From Clitoria ternatea (lineage: Eukaryota; Streptophyta; Magnoliopsida; Fabales; Fabaceae), in assembly GCA_037962975.1 (NCBI GenBank), contig CM075673.1:15546001-15610000 (forward strand): a stretch of DNA of 64,000 nucleotides, written 5' to 3'. The notes beneath the pieces were generated by a model, which did not search any database, was not told where the DNA came from, and saw only the letters and a program-made list of their open reading frames with translations. The position numbers and the translations under genes were made by a program. Positions within the stretch are counted from its first letter, which is position 1, and each line of letters opens with the position of its first letter. Shown one piece after another: positions 10,530 to 20,900 of this stretch.

Positions 10530-13005
10530 ACTAACAAGGAAGGACCCAAATCTCAAAGGGTACCTTAAAATTTTGAAATCTTGTAGGCAAACTTTAAAGC
10601 AACAACTTCTCATTGATGGATGACCAAATCTCATGGCCTAAGGAGATATCAAGTATCTCAATCTCCATTCCAAATGGCAAAGGAGAAGAATAGAGCAAGC
10701 CAAGATTATGATGACTCATCATACATCTAAAAGGGAACCATTCAAAACAAGGAAATGGACAAGAAGCTTTAATGTGACTCACATAAGATGGATTGCACCG
10801 ACAAAATCCAATGGACAACACTAAAAGGTGGTACAACAAAAGGTGCAAGCAATTATCATATAATCAATATGAATACTCATTCATAATGAATCTTAATATG
10901 AGAAAATCTTACCTTGATTTGATATGCATGCTTGAGCATGAAAGGTGTTAAGTTTTGAGATAATCTTAAGACCCCTTCAACTCATGAAAACCTTAGGATC
11001 AATAGTGTTTGATGATGAGTTTGATGAATGATTGTTTGAATAACATGGTACATGAAAAACTTGAGATATATTCATCCATGTGAGTTAGAAAGGATTGAAA
11101 CATGATGCTTAGATTCAAAGTCTCAAATGATGCATGAACTCTTGATGTATAAATTCTTGGATGATGTATGAATCCTTGAAAACGTATGAACCCTTAAATG
11201 ATGCATGAATGATTAAACATGAATTCTTGATGATGTATCATTTATATGTTGGTCAACTAGTGGTATCTAAATCACAAACATCTTTCTTTAACAATGGTAT
11301 GAATTGAATTAGTAAGAGGAAGAGATAATGAGGACATAATCTTGATTATGTGCTTATCACTATGCCTTGATAATAAATACATATATTGCATATATAAGTG
11401 TATGTATGCTTTGACAGTCTATGCAATTATATTCCTAGAGAGAAAACATGTATGTTACAACAAGTGATTGTCTAGATTTTAAACTTCATGATTGTAACAT
11501 CATAGGCATATGCTAAGAAACAATGCATTATATGATAAGTGATAATGCATGCCATGATCATATACATGCTTGGGCAAGTGATATCCATCTTGATTGATGT
11601 TATAATTGTTATCTACACCACATGTTTGATGATGCATAATCTTTATTGTGAAAAGAAATTTGAGAATATCACATCATTGAGATTGAAAAGAATGATGTAT
11701 GCTTGAATGATAACAATCTTGTGGTAAATGCTTAACTAGTATCATACCTAGACACAAATGGTATCAAGAGCTTAAAGTGGCAAATCTATCAAGTGATATC
11801 ATGCCTAGATACTAATAACAAGAAGTGTAGACAATGAAAATAGTAACATATGGTATTAATCGCATGTTTGAAACATGTGGTATTCATTGAAAAAGAAAGA
11901 TTATCTCTACCATTACCCATGTTGAGATTAGTGTCTATTTTACCACTGTGCTTTGTATGGATTACATTAATAAGTGGTATGACATACATGGCAATGAATA
12001 TATGACTTGCAGCCACATTATGATCATGAAATGTTTTTGTGACTTGTCTCTATGTGTTGCTAATTATCTATGCAAAATGCTTTCTCTCACATATTTGATA
12101 AATGCCATATGTACTCTATGATTGACTAGACTTAAGGCATAAAAGAAAACAAACTGCATATATCACTTCATTCCTGCTCTGATATCTAAACATATGTGAC
12201 ATATTGTTGTTAAAATCTCCTCTATGTTATTGCCTTGATACCTAGAACTAAAATGATTAACAAGTGGACTGCCATATACAAGTAGTATCCAATTCTTGAG
12301 TGGTATCTATTGTGTTGTTTGTTTCAATAAGTGGTATCTATTAAGAAAGAAATCATGTGCTTAAGAAATATTTTTGATTGAATTGACTCACAAGTGGTAT
12401 TAGACTTGATCAAATTGGTATCACACTTTCACACACTAATAGGTGGTACATCTCACAAGTGGTATCAATTACAAGTAGTAAGAGGGAGCATACACATGAA
12501 TGATTATTATTGATTACAAGCTTATGGCACTTATGCTTATAATTGTATCTCTATTCTCCTATATGCTTACTTGGAAAACTATTCTTGAGCTTATTTGATA
12601 ATGCCAAAAAAAGAGAAGATTATGTGCAAACTTGAGATGATTATGTGCTTATATGCCTATCCTAATTGAGAAAATTACTTGCTTACTTATAATTGACTTA
12701 TGTGCAAGTAATGATATATGTGCTTACTTGAAATGATATGCGTGCTTATTTGGAAAGAATCATGTGACGCTTACCATACTTGAATGATGTTTACTATATG
12801 ATTGAAAATGAGTTAGCAATCAACTTTCTACTTACTTGATGAATGAATTATGTGGGTGGTTATTGACTCTAGATGCAATAAAATGGTATATATCATTGAT
12901 CATGCTTTAAGCTTTGATTTGAAATCCATATGAAATACTTGCTCTAAATCTCTCTTATTTACATACTTAAATGTTGATGGCATAGATTATGATTAAGGTG
13001 ATGAT
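10530..13005 (+). other. Non-coding internal region with decayed gag-pol junction
   Basis: No enzyme domain is found in six frames. The first 150 bases still align with the gag-pol border of the related Sirevirus. CTTGTAGG and CTTTAAAGCA at 10581-10602 match CTTTAAAGCA just before the protease of the other element. After that the sequence is AT-rich with degenerate repeats of the TGATGATGTATGAA type (11095-11240). It also has about a dozen AAGTGGTATC-like motifs (11.2-13.4 kb) that resemble the primer-site neighbourhood. No credible promoter or gene is seen. Confidence 0.7.
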
Positions 13006-13017
13006 CTTTTTGATGAT

Positions 13018-13630
13018 GCCAAAGGGGGAGAGATTAGTGAAAGGATTAGTAAAAAGAGAAGAATTACTATGATTATTGTGTTATCATAAGGAAAGTTTTT
13101 GATGATGCCAAAGGGGGAGAAGATTATAGAGAGATTATATGTATACACTCTAAGTGGCACAAAGGGAGAAGATTATAGAGAGATTATATGTATACACTCT
13201 AAGTGGCACAAAATATTTTACAAAGGGGGAGAGATAGAACCATTATGCTAAATTGGATGAACTATTTTGTGGTATCTATTGTATGATTAAAGGGGAGATG
13301 ATTGAAAAAGAGAGAGAAAATACTTGCGCCTATAATGTCATAAATATGTGGTATCAAATTACATCATATAGGGGGAGAATACATATAAACATTGATTGTC
13401 ATTATTCTATAAAACTAACACCCCACGAGATGAACATTGGTTGTCATCATCAAAAAGGGGGAGAATGTGTTTAAATGTTGAAACAGGTTTTGATAATGAC
13501 AAATGTGAAGACTAAGGCAAAGACTCCTAAAGGAAGAAAGGATATTACCATGAAGCCAATATGATGAATTTGCAACACATGAATTCAAGCAACATGTAAC
13601 ATCAATTGCCATCATCAAAAAGGGGGAGAA
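13018..13630 (+). promoter_or_regulatory. Array of polypurine tracts before the 3' LTR
   Basis: Eight purine runs of the AAAGGGGGAGA type occur at about 13021, 13110, 13161, 13222, 13291, 13371, 13455 and 13617. The last abuts the 3' LTR and is the functional plus-strand primer. Two of the runs lie in a direct duplication of about 55 bp (13120-13202). Multiple polypurine tracts are a known hallmark of Sireviruses. The penultimate full-strength tract is followed at 13466 by TGTGTTTAAATGTTG and GTTTTGATAATGACA, which resembles the start of the other Sirevirus LTR rather than this element's own. Confidence 0.8.
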
Positions 13631-15584
13631 TGAAGTTGCATATGTAAGTATGCAAAGTAGTTTTGATGAATGACAAAGTATTCATTATGATGATGGAATG
13701 GCAAAGGTTCTGAAACAAGAAGGTTCAAGCACAAGGACAATGGCTAAGAACAAAGAGATGAAAATGCCTCACAAAGAGTTAAGAAACATGAGCTATGGAA
13801 GACAAGGTTGAAGACATAAACTAAATCATGAAGAACAAGCTCATAACTTGAAGAAGAATCAAAGAAACATGCATGAGGATCAAAGGAATAAGCCATGTGT
13901 CAATACATATCAAGAACACATCAAAGACCTTGAAGAAGTACATGTTCTAATCGATTAAACCATTGCCATAATCGACTACATAGATTCTGGAATGAACATA
14001 ATCGATTACAGATAAAAGGCTAATCGATTACCAGTTGAAAGGTTGAAGATTGAGCATCAGGTATTCACCATAATCGATTACCAAGTCAAGCATAATCGAT
14101 TACTGAGCTTCTGTTTTGTCCATAATCGATTGCACAAGTAGATAATCGATTACCATGCTGCGAGACACAATTAAGAGCATCAGGTATCATTCATAATCGA
14201 TTACAAGGAAAGGCATAATCGATTAGAAGCTTTCTGTTTCTAAGATAATCGACTATAGCAAAAATACTAATCGATTACAAGAGTTATAACACTGAAGATT
14301 TCGAAAAGTAATCGATTACAGGTCGAAGGCTAATCGATTACCATAGTGTCAGAACGTGGGAAAATGCATTTAAGTGGAACTCCAGCTCACTTCTTCACTC
14401 CCACTTTGTGCCCATGCTAAGGTATCCGTTGGAGACAATGTGCAACGGCTAAGAGCTCCCAAATGGCTATAAATGGAGCATGGATTCAAGCAAGATAAGA
14501 CACACAATGAAGGAGACCAAGGTACAACACAAGGAAATCAACATTCTTCTTCTAGAGGTCTTCTAATTCAATTTCTCTTGTATATTCTGCAACTCTAGTT
14601 TCTAAACTTGCATATTGCTTAAGAGTTGTTAGATTGTGAGCTTAAATTTGCATATCCTCTCTTGTTGAGAGTTATAATTAGAGAGAGCTTTCATTTGCTT
14701 ATCTACTCTATTGAGAGAGTTTATTGATTGTAAATCAAACACCAAAACACCAAGGTTTTTCACTCTAGGTTGAGTGGTTGTTCACTCTAGGTTGAGTGGT
14801 CACAAAGGTTGGGGTTCAACCTTTGGGTATTGAGAGATTGTGAGATTGGGTGGGTTGCCCTTTGCTTGTGAGGATTGAGTTCTTGAGTGTGGGACACTAG
14901 GAAGCTGCAATTGCTCAAAGCTTGTATCTCAAATCTTCAATAGTGGAATCCTTCAAGTGGGTTGCTTGAAGGCGAGACGTACACCGGGTTGGTGGAACTC
15001 GTTAAATTTGGTTTGCATTTCTCTCTACCTTGAACTCTTTATACAACTGTGCATATAAACTGTTTGTTGAAATGCTTGAGCTGAATGTGTGAATCAAAGT
15101 TGTTGTTCAAGTAGAAAACTAACTCTGCATGCCAAGTGTTTGATAATTTGCTTGAATCAATATTTGGTGAAGTTCTTCAAAACTGGAAATTACTATAACT
15201 TACCAAATATCTAATACATTGTTTCCTATTAAGTCTTGTGTGATACTTACTTGATTGCTAGTACTTCTCACATTCACAAGGTGTTTGATAACTTGAATGA
15301 GCTGAATCTTTATAGGAAACATCACATTATTGACAAATAAATCTGTGCACTCCAACTGTTTGATAAATTGTTTAAACCAATAACTTACCTTGTTTATCAC
15401 ACTTATAGCTAAATATTGTCATTGCACATCAAGTGTGTCATAGTGTGATATGTGCATAAAAGTTGTTGTCTCTTCATCATTGCATCATTTGTATATTACT
15501 AACCATTTCCAAGGGGATTCCGCGCGAAAATTTGAAACACTCAATTCACCCCCCCCCTCTTGAGCGTTGAGGCCTTGGCTAACA
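13631..15584 (+). repeat. 3' LTR of the non-autonomous copia element
   Basis: 1954 bp, nearly identical to 7354-9304. The differences seen are a short block change near 14280 (CAAGAGTTAT versus CATGCTGCAT), single substitutions such as GTGTCAG/GTGTTAG, and two one-base indels near 15293 and in the C run near 15555. It ends at AACA, followed by the target duplication GTTTA. Confidence 0.95.
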
Positions 15585-16216
15585 GTTTATCCCCTTCCCA
15601 TTTCTAACCCCGCATTTTGATTAAATTCCATGAAATTCAATTTAGATATGACGTCTTGTTGATTTTCCCCTATTTTTGGTAGACCATCGCCACGATTCAT
15701 AAGGAACGGGATACTTGAGATGAGACGTCCCGTTTATCCCCTTCCCGTTTCTAACCCCGTATTTTGATTAAAGGATAAGTAATTTAGACGCGACGTCTTG
15801 TTAGTATCCTTCCCTTTTCCTGTTTTATACCAAAGCCAAGGTTCATTTGGACGATACGTCCTGTTGACCTATACTTCATGTTTGTCCAGTTTATTCCTTT
15901 TGTTTTTTTAACGAAGTACAACAATAAAAGGGAAGAAACATAACATCTCTTGTAAGGCTATTTATGTTGCGCATTTTCAATCTTGGTACTGTTTTTTCGA
16001 CAGGCGATGTAGGGTGCTAATACCTTCCCTACTCGTAATCGACTCTCGAACTTGAATCTCATTTTTTTAAAAACCAGTGCTTTACTGAAATTAGTTTTTT
16101 CCCAATGTTTTTCCTATGGATAAAAACGTTGGTGGCAACTCCCTGTTGTTCGTTTGTTTCATTCCTTTTTCGAAGGGTCGGCCACGCCGCCGCGATCCCG
16201 GTCGCAACAACAAGCA
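15585..16216 (+). other. U5-like end of an Ogre/Tat-like gypsy LTR
   Basis: This continues the sequence broken at 7353. GACGTC-type motifs recur (15650, 15724, 15789, 15865). Near 16012-16050 GGTGCTAATACCTTCCC and GTAATCGACTC appear, which I recognise as typical of the LTR ends of legume Ogre/Tat elements. A GTTGGTGGCAACTCC stretch follows near 16130 and resembles the region at the LTR/primer-site border of these elements. The repeat-like sequence ends near 16216 with GGTCGCAACA. Whether the LTR ends at about 16130 or 16216 is open. No gag or pol follows, so this is a solo LTR or a truncated copy. Confidence 0.5.
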
Positions 16217-18194
16217 TCAACCACAACACTAATCATTATAAGCTGTTCAACAACATTTCAATTTTAATATTTATATGCTAACGCATATGCATATAGATCT
16301 GACACTACTGATATAATTTATACCACCGTAAAAAACGTTTCTTAACATATATCATCAATTCTTTAATCGATACTAAACCACTCGCCCATTTGTAACACCA
16401 ATCACTCCAAGTGACAACGATATCTCAATTCAGGTGTTGTAGAATGGCCTTAAGTCTAACTCGAATGCGGTTGTGGAATCTGAAGAAACCACCATAAGGT
16501 CTATGCCTATCCAAATATTGCTTTCCCATCTGGACCGGCATCACAAACCCCCTACAGTCCTGTGAGCATTCTTAATGCACATGGTATGCAAAATAACTAT
16601 CAATTACCAATAAACCACCTGATTACCATCACAAGAGCCTACCACTTGGTTACCATCACCAAGGGTTTTACAACTAATTATTTAATCAAGCATAACATGC
16701 AAAATAAAATCGATTACAATCAATTTACAACATTAATTAAGCTACCTTAAGCTTATTCAATCATCATCAATCATATATCATCATTAATAATTGTAACCCA
16801 ATACAATATTCATAATATCGTCAATATATCAAACAACAACACTTGAACGAATTCCAAATAATTATCAATCATATTAGCAACAATATCAATAGGGGATATA
16901 TCATCAATCATTATAATTAACAACATAATAATATGACACATTCACATCCGTTCATAATTCATGCATTTAAATATAGTGTTCCCCTACCTTAAGATAAGCT
17001 ACCTGGGGGATCTGACGGTCTTGCTTCGTCAACTGGATCAATTCCTACATTTAAATAAATGTAGAAATACCTTAATTAAGCTAATCAGCCCAAATTCCAA
17101 TGATTAAATTTACAATCGACTTCTAAAAGTTTTCTAATATTGTTTTGGGTCCGTACGTTAGGTTTTGGGAATTAATTTCCCTAGATCGCCATTTTTTCTA
17201 GCGTTTTAAAACCAAAGTCGGAGCCTAGGGCTAGCCTGACAATTTGATAAATAAAGAGAAAATAAAGACGTTGGATTTAGATATTCTTTGACTCGTTGAA
17301 AAGAGAAAATAAAGAGGAACAACTTTAATGTTGATGATTAATGAATAGATCAACCTCATGCAAACAAATTAAAATTTTAGTGAAATTGAAAATTTCCCAG
17401 CATGCATGATTGGAAAAGAAAAGGCCATGCATGTAAGGACCGGGAGTTGTTAACTTATCGATGCCGATTTTACATCGATTGGCGGCTGAGATCCTTTGAT
17501 TTGATTTTTGGTTGACTATTTGGTTAACCCTCGACAAACCTCCAAACTTTTTGAAGATCACGGTTACACTTGCGGGAGGATCTTAGGAAGAGAAAGCTTA
17601 CATGTAAGAGTGGAAATAGAGAGTGAAGCCGAAAGGGTAGAGTGGTGGGATTGAAGTGGAACAACAGTTATGCAAGCAAATAGGCATGGGATAGAAGTAT
17701 ATGGAATGAGAAAATGACAAGGGATCATGGCTTGCTTGTGACGTGAAGTGATAAGGAAGAATTTGAAGAAGGAAGTAAAGATTTAATAAGTGCATAAATT
17801 GTTATATAACATTGGCAATGCATATGGCATTCAATAGAGTGATGAAGAATAAAGAGGGAGCAGTTGTTCCTTTTTGGCATGCAAACATAAGAAAGAATGA
17901 ATAAGGAATAAAGTGGAATAAAGGAGAATCTGATTTCTTTTCCCTCCTTGTTCTTGTAGCACGCGAGAAAAGAATGCATTTGGAAGGGTATTAGAATTAA
18001 AAGAATTGGGGGTAATTTGGTAACTTTGAGCATTTAGTAATTTCATAGACTAATTTGGTAACTTTATGTTACCCAAAACTTACCCAGATATTCTTCAAGA
18101 ATTAACATACCCGCCATTAATTAATTTGATATCCCCAATTTAATTATCTGGTTAATAAAAAAAATCAACCAATAATTAAAATCAGGATATTACA
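16217..18194 (-). repeat. Gypsy (chromovirus-like) LTR remnant
   Basis: Read on the minus strand it begins TGTAATATCCTGATTTT at 18194, the common 5' end style of Tekay/Del-type LTRs. Near 16.4-16.5 kb it matches the LTR remnant at 1570-1720, including the GGAGTGATT phrase. The left end meets the Ogre-like LTR at about 16216, which may have inserted into it. The open frames at 16562-16750, 17325-17561 and 17598-18046 look accidental. No target duplication is recognised. Confidence 0.45.
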
Positions 18195-20900
18195 ATTGAT
18201 ATTTTGTAATGAAACATAAAAAAATATAAACTATTTGTTATGTGTAGCACAAAAAACATTGATCCCCAAGTTAAACGAACGCGTGTGTCTACATGGGTCC
18301 TTTACTAGTTATGTTAACAATTAAGGCTTAATTAAATTTTTGGTGTGGATCTTTTACCTTATTTTTGTTTTAGTCTCTACTTTAAATTTTTTTAGGTTTT
18401 AACCCCTCATCAAAATTAAATCATCACTTAGTTAGCTCCTTATTACTAACTAATGGCATGTTTGACTAAAAGACACACCAGTTACAAGAACTAGCATTAC
18501 TTAATAATATTTTTAATATGTTGAATGACATGTTGTCATGATAAAAAAAATTAAATAAAAAAATTCATAAGAAATTTCCATTTCAACCTTAACAAATTTA
18601 TAAAGTCCCGCCTAATTATTAGAATTTAAATAACGTACTTATACTCAATTTATCTCAATATCACATTAAATAATATGGTAGATATAAAAAGTTTAAACCA
18701 TCTTGGGAAAAAGTTTAAAGAAAAATTTTTCAGCAAGCTTGCTTCCTACTCACTGCTAAATAATTTGCGTCAAATCAAAGCTACATAACTCCAATTGAGG
18801 TGAACCTAATTGGTACACCTCCGTAATTTAAATACCTACAATTGTTATGAAGAAGTCAAGGGCCAATGCCCGTAAGCTTGCCTAATTCATAAAATTGTAG
18901 AACCAATCCACCTGAAAATTTCAGCCTGAACACCCTGTAGTATTTTGGGCGTAACTCAAGCTACCGATCTTCGATCAATGTGATTCTGGTGGAAAAAACG
19001 ACCGTGGCTCAATTATCTATAACTTTTATGAAGGGAGGGAAAACAAATTCTAATCTTGCTTAAGCGAAAATTGGCTCGCTTAAGCGAGAGCCCAATTTTC
19101 GCTTTAGCGAGAATTGCCTCGCTTAAGCGAAAATTCACCATAATCTCTCTTATATTAGTCTCGCTTGAGCGAGAATCACCCATAAACCATACTAAATTTC
19201 ACCCTGGATCTTGCTTGAGTGACAAAATTCCTTCATATGAAAAACTTATGCGCTAAAATTCAATCTAACAGTTAATGGGACAACACATGATGATAAATGC
19301 ATGAATTGCCATTCAAACTTCTATTCAAGGATGCACACAAACTCAATATGTATTTACGAACCTATAGAGATGATATGGGGAGTCCAATTCCTACCGAAGA
19401 TCAAAATGACCTACCCAGTTCCTTCATATATTTTAATTTCACACAAATGTCATTCCGCTATGGTTTAATTTATCACTAACATATGACAATGCCATCCTAA
19501 ACATTTCACACCTGCCCATTACATTACTAATTCAATTTCAACAATGGCTCAGTGCCCATAATAATTAGGTTGCAATTCTTGGACATAAATTCACATATGA
19601 TCAATCATAATCAGTTTCTTCATCCATAGCCATTATTCTCATCATCATATATTCATTATATTAAGTTCATTATCAATAACATCTATTGTCATTCTACTTC
19701 CTCAATTTCATCATTATATAATCATCATCATATGTATATATAGCGACCTAAAATTCAGAGGTCCATCACCTCATCATCATGCTCATAAGTAATCATCTAA
19801 ATCCATGATCATCATCAAAATAATTCAAGTAAGAACCTTGTATATCACCATAGATATACATACTATATATTTACAACATCAACATATCAAATATACACCA
19901 AAACGTAATCCTATCATTACCTCTAAATCACTTCGCACTGTTATTGGAAGCATTTATGATATCCCTATCTCTAGTAACTAAAACAACTGTAAGGGTGAGT
20001 GACTGGTCATATAATTCAATGAAAATAATTTTAAATAAGAAATATACAATGGAGGTATATTAGCCATACATCAATATTTATAAACAATTATAATAAGAAC
20101 CATCATCAATATATTGCATCACTAACTCTGAAACAATCATGATATAAGACGCTCTAGTTTTCAGATATTAAAAGAATCATCCATCATCTGAGAGTCCACC
20201 TGACATCTCATGAACCCATCTGGTCCACCGAGCTCACCTGACCCCCCAACTCAACCACTGCATCCTACTTGACCATTGGGTAGCTCAACTAGGCCACTAA
20301 CGACCACAAGAGCAAAAAACGAGGGGTAAAATATATCAAATGATTATCCCTATCACTTAATTTGCATAATTAGCACATAATTACCAAAATCATAACTAGA
20401 TTATCCCCGATGTAAAAGTCATCACCTTGAGATATAAAATAAGCACACCTGGCATTAATTTCATATTATACTTCTCATTATATACGATTTCATCAATTAG
20501 CCACATCCGTCATTACTAAATCAATAGTGATATCTACATAATCCAACAAAAGTCCACATTCACACATCACAATCACATATTACATCAATAGTCGCTATTA
20601 ATAGAATTTCAATTGTCACTTGTAAACTAGAAATCACATTTCATCTATTATTAAGTTTATAGAATACTCATTATTAATTTAATCTCTTTAACGACACAAA
20701 TATACATTATATACATCCACTTGTATATCTAAAAGGAACACTAAAATTATTTCCATGAAATTATACATCACACACACTCCCTTTACCTCAACTTCGCGCA
20801 TCCTTGGAACCTCGAATCAATCACCGACTCCTCAATGCTTACCCAAGTTCTAAAAATTAAAGAATTCATAAGAGAATTAGGTGTCGGCTGCTGAAACCCT
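18195..20900. other. AT-rich sequence with degenerate LTR-like fragments
   Basis: No gene is supported. Around 18720-18990 and 20150-20290 the text resembles plant gypsy LTR interiors, for example TTTTGGGCGTAACTCAAGC and GGTCCACCGAGCTCACC. I cannot set boundaries. Most of 19300-20150 is low-complexity AT-rich sequence with CATCATCAT runs. Confidence 0.35.
19046..19180. repeat. Cluster of CTCGCTTAAGCGAG palindromes
   Basis: Four to five copies of a palindrome close to CTCGCTTAAGCGAG, or one-base variants (CGCTTTAGCGAG, CGCTTGAGCGAG), sit in about 130 bp. The same word family occurs at 3930-4160 inside the long gypsy LTR. Confidence 0.7.

Larger units (their letters stand above)
7354..15584 (+). 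mobile_element. Non-autonomous Sirevirus-like Ty1/copia element
   Basis: A complete insertion of 8231 bp. It starts TGAAGTTGC, ends GGCTAACA, and is flanked by the perfect 5-bp target duplication GTTTA (7349-7353 and 15585-15589). The LTRs are 7354-9304 and 13631-15584. A tRNA-iMet primer site and a purine-rich primer (AAAAAGGGGGAGAA, 13617-13630) lie just inside the LTRs. A gag-like gene is intact, but no protease, integrase, reverse transcriptase or RNase H motif is present in the 3.1 kb between gag and the 3' LTR. I counted about ten differences between the LTRs, so the insertion is young. Replication must have depended on enzymes supplied by another element. The repeated purine tracts before the 3' LTR are typical of the Sirevirus lineage. 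It sits inside the long gypsy LTR. Confidence 0.93.

Noticed and set aside
10530..13630. Hidden pol in the element at 7354
   Set aside because: I looked for DSG, HH-CC, DDE, YVDD and RNase H motifs in all frames. Apart from a short relic of the gag-pol border (near 10600), none were seen.
16391..18194. Solo LTR with exact ends TGTAAC...TTACA
   Set aside because: Similarity to the remnant at 1570-1720 continues past 16391, and no target duplication was found, so 16391 is not a true end.
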